NCBI GenBank assembly: GCA_000727475.1
Contig: KL647288.1
Coordinates: 9,426,055-9,490,054 of the forward strand
Origin: Sarcocystis neurona
Taxonomy: Eukaryota > Apicomplexa > Conoidasida > Eucoccidiorida > Sarcocystidae
Direction: 5' to 3'
Length of the DNA stretch: 64,000 nt
Shown here: positions 23,131 to 34,396 of the stretch, in pieces
Layout of the letters: every line of letters starts with the position of its first letter
How positions within the stretch are numbered: position 1 is the first letter of the stretch
Made by a program: the position numbers and the translations under genes
Notes under the pieces: generated by a model
What the model was told of the DNA's origin: nothing
Database searches by the model: none
Seen by the model: the letters and a program-made list of their open reading frames with translations, nothing else

Positions 23131-24272
23131 CTAGATGAATAGAAAAATGAGGTAGATACTGTATCTGCTGCTCCTACTTGTTGCTACTCCCGCTCGACGC
23201 CGCTGTTGCTTTCTAGGAATTGTGGTTGACCTGAAACGTTTCGAAAAGAATTTCGGGCTTACCGGTATTTTCTCCACTGTAGGTAGATTCGGTAGAGAAT
23301 GCCTAAGAAGAGCGCGGCGTACAGGAAGCTCCCAATTTGCCCTGGCAGGAGCTTTAGCAAGCCGCCACCTCGTCGTGTAGCTGCGGAGCTCGTTGCTACG
23401 ATGGTGCCTGCTGCTGCGGCTGTTTTCGAAATGAGAGAGAGCGAATTTTCTCGCACGTGCTGCTCACCATTGCAGCGACGTTGCGGAGTGGCTTTATCTT
23501 CCACCACAGCAGCCGAGAGGATTCTGATAAAGGGAGACACGGCATGCTGCCAAGCCTGCTGTAGCAGAGGTTCCCGCTGTTGCAGTTGGAGCTGTGCCTC
23601 TCCCTGCTGATGCTGCTGCTGTGGTTTTCCTCGAGATGTGGCCGAAGGGAGGGAGAAAGAGAATGAGGAGAAACAGCGCTTGAGACGGCGAAACGCGGAG
23701 GCGCCTGCCACAACAAAGAAGCGGACGAGGTGTTGCAAGAAGGAGGAAGCCCGCAGCAGTGCACCCACCTCACCACCCCACTGCAAAAGCTGCAGCAACA
23801 ACACCCGTAGACACTCTAATACAGCCACACTTTCACCGAGAATATGTAGGATATCACGCAGCGACAACGGTGGAGGACCTGTGGCCGCTGCAGAGACTCC
23901 TGACTCAACAGACGTTGCTGCTTGTGTCGCTGCAATACTTGGCTGAGGGTAGCTAACGGTTGACAGCAACAGAGAAGGCGAAACGGCTGAGGAAAGCGGG
24001 TACGAATATGAGGGGCAAATGGCCGGATTAAGCTGCGGAGACCATTGTTGCTGCTGCAGCTGCTGCTGTAACTGTTGCTGCAGCAGCTGTTGCCGCTGCA
24101 GGTGCTGCTGGAACTGCTGGTGCTGCAGCTGCTGCTCCAGCCGTTGCTGCTGAAGTTGTCTCTGCAGCAGGTGTTGCTGGTTTTGTCTCATTAGGTCGCC
24201 AGCGCTATGGACGCGCGGCGCCACACCTGTGTCCTGTGTCATACTATCTTGCACCTGAAGAAGCTCTTCTTG
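23131..24272 (-). CDS. Gln-rich membrane protein, tentatively Pex13-like
   Basis: The main exon runs from about 24272 (after a TAACAG acceptor; no ATG in frame, so a 5' exon is missing) to 23263. A CCG|GTAAGC donor, a 50-nt intron and an acceptor at 23213 join it in phase to 23212-23131 (TAG). The N-terminal part is a long Gln/Leu coil (plus positions 24,040-24,190). The middle has helices (DILHILGESVAVLECLRVLL, then LVRFFVVAGASAFRRLKRCF). Near the end is a transmembrane helix (IGSFLYAALFLGILYRIYLQW), then a basic tail and a short hydrophobic end. The order of amphipathic helices, basic RRLKR turn and late membrane helix resembles the N-terminal domain of the peroxisomal docking protein Pex13, but no SH3 domain is present. 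Treat the name as a hypothesis. Confidence 0.45.
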
Positions 24273-24690
24273 TTGCTGTTATCCTTCCCTCCGTCTACGT
24301 CTCTGCCGTTGCTGACGGAAATGCAGCAACTTCTGCAGCTGGTGCTGCCAGTGTAGTCGGCGCTGCTGCTGTTATTGGGCTGAAAAAATTTGGCTGCGAG
24401 GACCACCGTAAGATAAGGAAGATGACCTGGTATAAGGAAGAAATAAGCAGGTGAGGGGAAGAACCGCCAACCAATACGCAGTGCACGAAAGACCACCACG
24501 TAGCAGGTGACGACACCGAGGACACTAAGGAGGCAGAGGTAGGAAACAGGATGAAGAAGCTAACCACGAACACTAGCGGCTCGTGCAGGCTTCGCAGGAA
24601 AAGGGTGCTGCACTCGACCACTCGAGGGGAGGGCAACACTGAGGTGCACGTACGCAACGCGCCCACTAGCCGGACAACGCTACATGCTTA
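24273..24690 (-). other. Probable 5' exons or flank of the Gln-rich membrane protein gene
   Basis: Minus-strand frames here contain hydrophobic segments (for example LVFVVSFFILFPTSASLV), and a good acceptor TTTTTTCAG lies near 24,390. I could not join them to the main exon with matching phase. Confidence 0.25.
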
Positions 24691-25757
24691 CGTTACACCG
24701 CCTTGTAAACCACAAACAGACAAGAGCACTCTCCGTACAAGTACTACATAGATATACCCAGGCGTACATACTTGTTGAGACGCTTTTGACACAAATATAT
24801 CCGTACACAGATACACACATACATACTGGATAGTCCCACACGTTTGTATATGCATATAGGGACACGTATGCGCACGTGTGCGTGGATGGGCGGTGACACG
24901 CACGGGAAGCGCTGTACAGTGGAGACTAGACAAGAGCATGCATAGAGAGAAGGGCACTGCAGGAGACACGTTCGGTAGAGACGCAACGACGAGAGACGCG
25001 AACCCGGCCGATAAGACACGACGACGGAATGCATATGACGTTTACGTCAGCACTTAGTGAAGCGCAGCACGCTACACAGCACCTGCGGTCCACGACAACT
25101 AGCTCTTTTACTTCCCCCGTGTGCTCCTATTAGCACTGCCGCTAATGTCTTCTGAAACGTCTGGTCGGCAACCGTCCTTCGTCACATTCTGTGCGTTGCA
25201 GCTTCTGCACTTGGTCACTTCGCAAGGTCAGCCGGAGAAGGCAGCTTAGTGAGTTGACCGAAATCAAGTAATTAACGAGAGCGAGGCACGGGCAAGCCAG
25301 CAGCAGAAATGCCCTGCTACACGCAGGGCAAAACACGATTTCCAGAGAAACGTGCAAGCGCGGACGTAAGCTGAATTTCTAGGGGACGCAAAAGATGCTC
25401 GTTTCAGAACAAGACGAGGCTGAGGACGCAGAAGAGCAAGGGAAAGGAGGCACACCAACGAACAGGACGATCACGAATTTCCAAGGCGCGACAGAATACG
25501 GCATACACATACGAAGGACGGGACCAACACAGCAGAAGAGAATGCGCTAAAGAAGACGATTCCCGTTTACGATGAAGAAAAAGGACCACGCACAGGCGAA
25601 AAGAGTTCGTACTGGCGAAGCAAAAGGAGAATGAGCAGGACGCACACGAACTTCGAATAATCTTACAGCGTCGCAACCCTATTTGATGCGCGACATCAAC
25701 AGAGACCCACTATCAGATGTTATCTTCTTAAATCATGTACACCTGTTTGCGGTGCGA

Positions 25758-25793
25758 CAAATGCACACAAGTTTATTTACTTGTGTGCATTTG
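25758..25793. repeat. Perfect 15-bp inverted repeat with 6-base loop
   Basis: Left arm 25758-25772 (CAAATGCACACAAGT), loop TTATTT, right arm 25779-25793, an exact reverse complement. Transcribed either way it would form a strong hairpin. It lies in a gene-poor tract. Confidence 0.85.
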
Positions 25794-27056
25794 CGATTAA
25801 ACGCCTGTGGACCTGGACACAAACTCATGTGGGGTGTTGTACCAGCACGTACCATAACATGTCTTTTGAGGTTTCTTTTTCTGGTACACCGGGGAGAATT
25901 GAGAACAGAGGACTCAAGAAAAATCGTCTCTCCTCTGGCGAGGGAAAACATGAGTACCACTTCGTGTACAGCACGGAGAAAGACCGCTTGAAGACGTTAA
26001 AGGCACCAGCAACTGTCTCATTACGACACCATTACGTACGCATATACAGTTTTACGCGTTGCAGGCGATCACACGCAGATTAATGTTTTCGTAAACATGG
26101 TCTGCTTTATCGTTTCACCCGTGAGGGGTACCGATACGCCGTCTATTCACGTAACAAGGTGTACTGTCGCTGACTGCAAGGGCTTGGTGAGCTGGACTTC
26201 ACAGTGTAGTACCGGTTGGTGCTTTATATACAGCATACCTACAATTGTGCAAGCGATTAGCCCCAAATAAAGAAGTTCAGAGGAAGTTTTAACCGGGAAA
26301 GAAAGACCTACATGAACAGGCTAGCCGTCACCGCGGTAGAGTGCACGAACCAAAATGAATTGCTCGCAGTACACGACGCACAAAACCGCTTACACAGAAC
26401 TGGCAGCACAATGCAGGAACATAATATGCAAAGTTTTTGACTCGCCGGTGCCTTATATTCACATGCTTACATACGTTTGCACACCCACACGTGTGTATAC
26501 ATATGTATGTATATATATATACACATATACATACATAATATATACAGGCAGAGAGATAGGTATGTACGTAAGCGAGCAACCACATGTGTACGCGGGCTGG
26601 CGACACTACGCAGCACGTGTCTTCGCACGTGCGTTCCTGTGAAGGCACACACAACAGCACTTTCCAATAACACTCACTTTTTTTAGCCACGTGTGTCCAC
26701 GTTTTACGTATCCTCGTATGCAGCGCAGCACTGCGGAGCAACATATACGAGCAGGTTCCGCGCGATGATCTCCCACGAGTGTGCACACGCTGGAGAGGTC
26801 AAGCTGAATAATTGCAGGTACTCACGCAGTACCGTGATGGATATGGCAGGGCATATGACTGTGAACTCCATCGATACGATTATCATGGGGACATCGAACT
26901 TCGGAATGACTGACTGGAACTACGGTGCAGATTATTTCGTCGCCGAGGCCGCTATCGCCTATTTGTCGTACTCATGCGCCAATGCACATACATAGGACTG
27001 TTGCGAGGGAGACAGACAGGTACATACACACAGATGAACAGGAGTCGGCTTTACAG

Positions 27057-27126
27057 ATTGAATATTTGCGTGCAGGAGAGCGAAGAGGAATCAGTTTTAC
27101 CGATTGAATATTTGCGTGCAGGAGAG
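27057..27126. repeat. 46-bp period direct duplication
   Basis: The 24-base unit ATTGAATATTTGCGTGCAGG plus AGAG occurs at 27057-27080 and again at 27103-27126, with a diverged spacer. Confidence 0.8.
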
Positions 27127-27229
27127 TAGAGCGGTCACCCTATGGTATCTCAGGAGATGCCTGCATATGTGCACATGCAGCAGTGTGTAGGTAGATGCCC
27201 AGGGGGAGGTGTACGGTGGGCAAGGGGTT

Positions 27230-27370
27230 CTCAGGGCTAGACGGCTGGTATACTTTGTACCACTGCGTATTTACTCAGCATCCATGGGAAGAGTCCTGCA
27301 CTGGGCGCCAGCAAGCCCTCTCACGGCGGCTACGGTAGGGGGCAGCTGCTTCTCGTCACGCTTCTTACGA
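27230..27370 (-). pseudogene. Diverged copy of the second Mpv17-like exon
   Basis: Read on the minus strand, a segment here aligns with the exon near 27,740-27,790. The nucleotides share CATGGGAAGAG, GCCAGCAAGCC and GGCAGCTG in the same order. The translation EGLLAPSAGLFPWMLSKY parallels DGLLASIARLFPWVLTTY, but the frame soon diverges and stops. It suggests a local duplication followed by decay, or a second gene copy. Confidence 0.35.
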
Positions 27371-27548
27371 TGTTACACCAGCTACTAGCTAGCTAGCAAA
27401 GATAAACTCAAAAGTCACCTTTGCAACGTAATCTCCCTCCTAAGCATTGTACGCAGTGAAGAATTCCAACTCACTAACGTTGCGGGCCTACGGCAGAACC
27501 ACCCGCAACAAGATCAGGAAGTCCAAAAACCCCCTCATCTAGCGGACA

Positions 27549-28130
27549 ATACACCAAAGTCTTACGAGACGCAGGCTGTTGCTGTCACTTCCGTAGATCA
27601 CGCACACAAGTGGTAGAGGTAAACTGGAGGGTAGAAAGGAGACAGAGGAACGTATAGCCCATCGTTCCGGATATTGTAATAAAGTGGTACGTGAAGAAGG
27701 GAATAAACTCGTTCGTTGCCCAGAGAAGTCCGTATGTAGTGAGCACCCATGGGAAGAGCCGTGCAATGGACGCCAGCAAGCCGTCTCGCTGTAGCTAACG
27801 GAAGGCGGCAGCTGGTCATCGTTGCGCGACTCATGATTTTAGACCAGCAGACGTATCTGCTACATCGCTGCTCATCAACAGGAATCCTCAGCCTCTGCAA
27901 AATTGGTGGTTACCACCAGCGATCTGTCGCAGCAAGGAAAAGAGTAGGGCAAGCGGGCTTGTCCCTGCACCATTCACAACAGGACAGTGTGCAGTGTGCG
28001 GCGCTGAGCAACCACTTCCAAAAGCACTGCATATACAGCGGGGTCGCACAGGATTCGATGAGGCAACGCCCCAGGCAACAGAACTTGTGAATAGTACTTC
28101 CGCTGCTGCAGCTGTGCGTGAGACGCCGGA
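27549..28130 (-). CDS. Possible Mpv17/PMP22-family membrane protein, partial exons
   Basis: Two exon-like frames on the minus strand. The first (about 28130 down to about 27965, after a GGGCTATAAG acceptor) includes KYYSQVLLPGALPHRILCDP, resembling the middle of Mpv17/PMP22 proteins (tyrosines, LPG, then a D-P/Q motif). The second begins after GTTAGCTACAG near 27,790 and is hydrophobic: LLASIARLFPWVLTTYGLLW, then ATNEFIPFFTYHFITI and a terminal helix. This resembles the family's C-terminal signature W-x(n)-N-F-x-P ... LS. Family members are four-helix proteins of the mitochondrial inner membrane or peroxisome. The donor between the exons is not resolved, and N-terminal exons are missing. A diverged copy of the second exon lies near 27,280-27,360. 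Confidence 0.28.
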
Positions 28131-29501
28131 GCTCCCACTGTGCCCGCTTATAGCCCAAGAATACGCTTGGTAACTGATTTTCGTTGGGACACTAGTGGCT
28201 GATGAGGGTCCAAAGGGCAAAGTGGATTTGTATTCGTGGCCGCGCGGTCTCGGAGGATGCGACTTCCACTTGTAAACACTAGAGACGGGTAATCGCACAC
28301 CTTCTGTGCTAGTGCGCAGTACAGGCACGTATCATTTCTCCTTATATTTAGCGAGAAGTGTGATGTGGATACCGGCGGGAATATCGGTTGTCACGTACAC
28401 ACGGCGCAGCTACGTGGCGCTAGCCGGGCTGGTCACGCACTCACTATAACGTTTATTTGCTCACTTGACACGCAAAAGCTTCCGTGACATTATAATTTAC
28501 CTCTTTTCACGGAACTCATTGAAAAAGGAAGCGTGTGGAAGGAGAAGCTCCCACACTTCAAGTATTTACCATGCGTGACTGCGTCTGATTCAACAACTCT
28601 GTCTCTACGCCCGTTGGCCGTTAGAGCCAACGGGAGAGTGTATACCAAGGGAAGAGAGTGCAAGAGCAGCAGTCCCCAACTGTATCGATTGACAAATGGC
28701 ATTTGCTCTTTTGTTCTCGCGTGTCGAGGTAGCAACTCCAGGGACTCGTGCCCTCTGCACCGGAGTAATTGGAGGACGTCTAGCGGGAGTGACCCTGACA
28801 TAAGTACTTCGATTTCTACTGCTAGTACTACTATTTTAGCCACTTGTTCTGCTCAAATTACTCCTTCTACCATCTGAGTTACTCCTCACCCCTGCCTCTC
28901 CTACGGCTGCACAGCGATGTGTATTATAATGTTCTGTGACGCGCGTGGAAGCCAGCAGTAGCACCCCCCGCGACTGGAAACAGGAAATAAGACCACCAGT
29001 GGTGTCACGCTTCTAGTCAATGTAACCACAGTCCATATCAACGCCGTCGACGAATCGTCCCGAGGTACATTTACCACTTGCGTCAGTAGTGGTCCCTCAG
29101 CTGGAGGGCTGCAATTCGCATTTTCGGCAGCAGTGGTCCAGTGGTGCGCACAGGTGCAGCTTACATAGGGATAAGGCGGTTGCATGTGTGTGCTGCTCTC
29201 TTGAAACGGAGGTCTTCACTGCAGAAAATTTAGAGTCATGTGGAAGGGAACATAGTGCTGCGCGCAAACCGCCGCTATACGCCGAGACTAATAAAAGTTC
29301 TTGCACACCACTGGCAGACCGGACGGTAGCAAAACTGTGACGACAGGGCTGCAGTCCATTTCTACTCAAATATACACACACACCGCTTAAGGAGTTTATT
29401 TTACTCGACCAGATATTGTTTGTAGCCGTGGACGATGTACACCCACGAACCGCTTCCGATTTGTCGCTTTCTACTCGTTTGCTCAGCCTCCCTCTTCGGA
29501 A
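28131..29501. other. CAG-poor tract with short exon-like frames, unresolved
   Basis: It contains a 9-bp hairpin (28610-28634). Open frames on both strands span about 28,500-28,870, and a non-repetitive plus frame ends at about 29,168. None can be tied to a family or closed with consistent splicing. Confidence 0.3.
28610..28634. repeat. 9-bp perfect inverted repeat
   Basis: CCCGTTGGC at 28610-28618 and GCCAACGGG at 28626-28634, separated by seven bases. Confidence 0.75.
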
Positions 29502-29589
29502 ATGACCCCGGATTCCCCGTTAAACGCCACTGCCACCGTAGTTGAATACAGTCCCTTCGGAAGCTGTGTCACTGGGAGTGCAGATTTAG
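29502..29589 (+). CDS. Probable first coding exon, unidentified gene
   Basis: ATG at 29502 (context GGAAATGACC) opens a 29-codon frame with one extra base that reads straight into TTTAG|GTAAGT, a consensus donor (phase 1). It begins MTPDSPLNATATVVEYSPFG. A possible next exon starts after CATATAG at 29880 and is in phase, with an open hydrophobic frame (AAPVFVVLYQRTTQLVFHL). A further acceptor TGTCAAACAG near 30,024 leads into another short frame. No family is recognised. Confidence 0.35.
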
Positions 29590-32500
29590 GTAAGTCCAAA
29601 CCGCAATAGTAATAGGTTGGTGGGCAACGGGCGACGAGTGTTTCTTTAATACCTACGCCGCCGTATGCTCTCTCTTCATCGACTTCCCCCCCACTCTATG
29701 TGTTCTCCTTTATTTCGCCACTAGATGTAGCCGTTCAACAAAAACGTATGTGTATCATCCGCACGTGTTACTGGTAGCTAGCAATGAGTGCGAGCTCTCA
29801 GTGCTACTGTGTACATATATATCCTGTGGATATGCAAGGCAATCTAGTGTAAGTTCTTTCTGCCGTAAACCAATCATATAGATGCTGCGCCTGTTTTCGT
29901 CGTACTTTACCAAAGAACAACACAGCTCGTATTCCACTTACGTTTACCCGTATTATTCACTGTTTGTTAAAGAGGGGTTTAATAGTAGAGTAGGCGTCTT
30001 ATTACTAATGCCACTTGTCAAACAGGCCGTTCCCCAACATTTCTCGACACCGCACGCCACTGGCTCCTTAACAGTAACGGCAGAGAGGAAGATGGTGATA
30101 TGATTTATGTGCTAAGTACGGAGTGTTGAACGACGTGCCTTCGCAGACCACCGAACAGGTTTGTACATCTTCCGCACCCGTATGGGTACAGGTAATAGCA
30201 AGCTTGTCACACGCAGACACCAGTGCGCCTGATACACGGAAGGCAGACGGCACGAGTTCAGTGGTATTGACGCAGGAGTCGTTATGAGAGGTGAAAGCAA
30301 TTGCACATTGTCCTGTTCACACACTCATCTACCAGTGCATTCGCTGAACACGTGTACGGATACATTACCGTTTCACATATATGCGAATGCATCACTATAC
30401 ACCCAGGCTTACGGATAAATAACGTAACACCCGCAGAGACCAGTACTACCAGTGGTAGTAACGCACGGCTCTTGCGACGCGGTTTGCGGTGTGAGACTGC
30501 TGTCAATATACGGATCAATTACATGGTTTCCTGGCAGTGACCAATATAGGTAACACACATGTGCACCTAAGTAGGGTGCCTTGCATTAGTACAATGGTAC
30601 TTTGGACACATACGTATATATACACGTATCTGTATGAAGAGCGGGGTTAGCTACGGCAGCGGTGTGTACGGTACAGAGAACCGAAAGGAAGTACAATACA
30701 CAAAATAAAGATACACTCACTTCTGCACAGTTTCGACATACACACAAAGATAATTATCATACGCGTTTCACACATAAAGAATTTAAGAATTCGGGGAAAC
30801 AAAGAATTTTTAAAGGACAGAATGGAGAGGTGCGGGCCTTCAGCACATTTCCTAATATAGGCCGGGGGAGGACATATTTAGCACTGCCATATATTTATAT
30901 ACATATGAAAAGAGAAGATGCTTATTTGCATACATACCGACACAACGCAGTCTATACAGATGTGAGACGAAGGGGATCCGAGAGGGCCTAAGAGCGAAGG
31001 CACATACATGGAGTGTACCGCGTCGTAGTGGCGGGCTGGAAAGGTACACCGGAAGAGAGTGAGTAGGTGGGTGACCGTCTCATGTCAACGGGACAACTTT
31101 GCATACAGACTGCGACTGTTGTAGTCAAACTCCATACGCGCACGTAGAACGCAAATAAACACTCCATTTGGTAACCCGCCGATTGTTTTCTATACAGCTG
31201 GCCCGTCGAATGTGACAGTACCTCCTCCAAACCGCGAGGGGACGCGCTTTGTGTGTAGACTGCCGCAACAGTATGCGGACTGCCGAAACAGTATGCGGAC
31301 TGCCTCAACAGGAACAGTAACAGGATAAGCGACTCCACAGCCGTGCCCCGGTTACTGTGTTTGTCCCAAAATGCCCTGGTCCAAGGTTCGGTCCTTCCAC
31401 TGTCGCTGATGAGCTTTTCTGATGTTACCTTGCGTTTCAACGTTTTTGCTTGTAGCGCACGTTCTCTGTGTGCTGCCCACCTGTGCGCACCACCATATGC
31501 TACAGACGCGTATGATGGTGTTAACAAATAAGGACATATACATGCGTACAGTTTAAGGAACGGTTGCCCACAGAAAGGTGGTACCCACAAACACTCTTTT
31601 GCAAAAACTACTACGAAAATTCGTGCTTGTGCCACATCCCGATGCATTCACCACAAGGCAGTTCACCGGCCTTGTACGCGCATGCGTGCTCCAGCACCAC
31701 GCTGACGCAGGACGTCTCACTTGGTGTGTTGTACACACGTAATACATGCATGTACGCACCGATGTAATACGTTATGTTAGGTCGTCCACGTGTACTTTAT
31801 TACATCGTTCGTGCAATATCGCTTCCAACTTGGCCACGACTCGTAGTAAAACGCAATGGATTCCGTTCGTGCGTTTACAATTGCCGCCAAAAATCAGGAC
31901 ATTTCACACATCGGCTCGAGCCATAATAGATCGCAGAGTAGCGGGCGTGTATCCCATGTGATGCTCACCCCTCACACTGATTAAATATCGTCCTTACACT
32001 GCGCACGGCGGCTTCTGTGTCTGTAGTTTTACTCTGTGAAAATAATTCCCCCATTTAAGCTCGCTGCTGTACACAACGGTGCCTACGGTGTCACCCTACT
32101 GCTCCCGTATGGAACTTTCGTTCCAGTGGCCCGTTACATACTTGCCGCCTTCTGCATCTACACTACATCGCCGCCAGAAGGGGGGCGTTCTGCTCGGCGT
32201 CATTATGTAGAAGTTAGTTGGAGGAAAGAAAACGTAGCTTCAAATATGTACTGCTGGCCATGACACTCCCGGTTGATCCGTTTTTCTTCGTCGTGCCTCC
32301 TCTGCGAAGGATCCCAGGTTCACATCATTCCCTATTGATTTCGAATCCCGAATCCGTTACTTGAGCGAATCGTGTCTCTCGGCCTCCGCACGCGCACGGG
32401 ACCACGAAGTCGTCGCTTGTCAGGTGTTACGTACGCTTACCTCTCATCTCCACGTGCGTTAGAGCAAGAACTACAAGTCAAGTCATTCTGCGTATCTCCT

Positions 32501-34396
32501 CCTCCTTGCGTGTGCCCCCGTGTATCTGTGTAGTTAACTGGAGCATTCGCGAACTGTTTTTCGTCTGTCTGCGACCTGTTGAAAAAACTATGACAGATTT
32601 GCACTAGCGAGTAGCACCCTGAGTACGTACCCTACGTCGGTGCGACGCCTCGGTACAACCGTGGAATATTGTCCAAAAGAGTATCTGACCTCTCTGCGTT
32701 GAGTCCGCAATCGTATATATGATCTGAAAGCGAATCCTTCATGGGGGGCGAGCTTGGCGTCATTCGGTGACAACGGTTGCGACGTAGGTACCGTGAGTTT
32801 TCGCAGGCAGAGTGTAGAGTATTTGTTAATGCTATGCTGCGTGAATTTCTGTCCAGTCAGTTCCTCACCGCATCTGTGGTACTGTTTGCGTCTACAGACG
32901 GACACCGTCCAAGCTGTGAGCTGCTTCCTTCCAGAACAAGTCTTGTCGCTTCCATGTTTCAGATACCTGAAACAGAGCTCAGTTGTGTACGCACGTCACA
33001 TACGTTGTCTATTTTTGTACCTACGTGCTCAGTTCAACTGTTTTGAACAAGCAGTCATACGTGTGTGCGCCAGGGTCGCACCTGAAGTCCCGAAAACTCT
33101 AAAAGGGTTGTCTTCTGTCAACAGACTAGGCAACTGCAACACGTAGTACACACCTGTATATGACATACCGTCTCTATGTGGACCTAGCTAGCTAAGCTTG
33201 CCTGATCGTTGAACATCACCTGGTGTTCAGGAGTGACTCTTGACCACCTTTGGCGCCTGTCGCACCTCTGGTGGTGAGCGCGGAGAGGAAGTGTGAACTT
33301 TCTGACTATGAGCGGCTGTCCTACACGAGTGTTCGATTTAGGCGTCTGTGTCTCCATATAACTTTCCCTCCCAGCAGGAGGTTTCCTCAAAATGTGTGGA
33401 CAACGTTTGGTGATTCAGAGGAATTCTCAGTAACCTGCGGTGTAAATACATCGCCGCGTTGCGACTCACCGGTGCATCTGTATCGCGTACGTTTCTGTGG
33501 TGGTGAATGTGCAGTCAGGGTTGGCATTTGCCGGAGGGTTGCCACTGCGGAAAGTCACGCCTACCTCAGGTGTCGCATACTGCTGTAGGGGTATGCCTCA
33601 CATGCAGACGTAGATTTCTGTCTCGCCCTCTCTGTATTGCTCCTTATATTCAATCATGTCACTGTATATTTGTCTGAGTATGTAGTATCTGAGAAGCGAT
33701 ATGGGTCCCACGTCGTATTGCCTGCTAGCTCAGCTTCGTCTCTCGACCCTCCGCACACTTATCCGTCACATGACTAAATGTCAGACGGCGAATCGTTGTT
33801 GGCACACATGCTAACTCTGCGTCATACGGGTGAGATTGTGCGTGCTGCTTGAAAGTCTTACACGGTACCGACTGTGCGCGGGTGCAGTTGCACACCGGCC
33901 CTCAGTGCGGCGTGCCGTACTTTTTTTACTTCTGTCTCCTTTCTTGGGCGGTTATGCAGGCTTAGTGGACGCTTGTACGGTGTATTTATACTTTATCCCT
34001 ACCGTCACATTCCCTCACCTCTCATTCGCCTGACGACTGCGCCCTCCGACGTGGTCACGCGCCTCGAGCTGCCTCGCGGCTAAGCTGAAAAACGTGGACA
34101 GTTCTGGGTCCGCCCACGCAGAGTGGCTGCGGTCTGCCCTTCCTCCTCCGTGTTGCTCTGTGCGTAGGGCATCATGAGCAGGTCCGCTGCGGCTGCCAGC
34201 GTTGAGAGGGTTGTCATTCCATCTGCTGGCGTGAATTTCCACATCAGCGTGGTCCGCGGCTGTAGGAAAGTCAGCGTCGCAGCAGCTTGGTAACGTCTCA
34301 CCTTGTGGCTGTGTCTGACGGGGAGAACAGCTCTGCAGCAGCTGTGCGGTGGACGTGCCCTCTGTAGGGAAACATCAAGCGTGAGCGTCAGTCCTT
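29590..34396. other. CAG-poor tract, no resolvable complete gene
   Basis: Scattered short frames and microsatellites (about 30,612-30,635). A 20-bp tandem repeat at about 31,260-31,310 has unit TGCCGAAACAGTATGCGGAC. Exon-like frames include 32,790-33,046 (after GAGTTTTCGCAG) and a Cys-rich 112-codon plus frame at 33,250-33,588. None is recognised. The last few hundred bases are pyrimidine-rich before the ATG at 34397 and may be its promoter. Confidence 0.3.

Larger units (their letters stand above)
24691..27280. other. CAG-poor intergenic tract
   Basis: No long frame. It contains AT/TATG microsatellites (about 24,750-24,860 and 26,495-26,545), a 15-bp perfect inverted repeat (25758-25793) and a 46-bp direct duplication (27057-27126). 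A 100-codon plus-strand frame at 26693-26995 has non-repetitive composition (…SIDTIIMGTSNFGMTDWNYG…) but no homology I recognise and no supporting splice structure. Confidence 0.35.

Noticed and set aside
23231..23262. A 32-nt intron ending at the TTTCAG near 23,231
   Set aside because: Too short to be credible. The next acceptor gives a 50-nt intron in the same phase, so that was preferred.
26693..26995. 100-codon non-repetitive plus-strand frame as a transposon or organellar insert
   Set aside because: I recognise no transposase, cytochrome or rRNA-fragment sequence in it, and its minus strand is also partly open.
28900..29168. Plus-strand frame near 29 kb as an Eimeria SAG-type surface antigen exon
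   Set aside because: The Val/Thr-rich stretch and one Cys suggested it, but the cysteine spacing and core residues of the SAG fold are not present.
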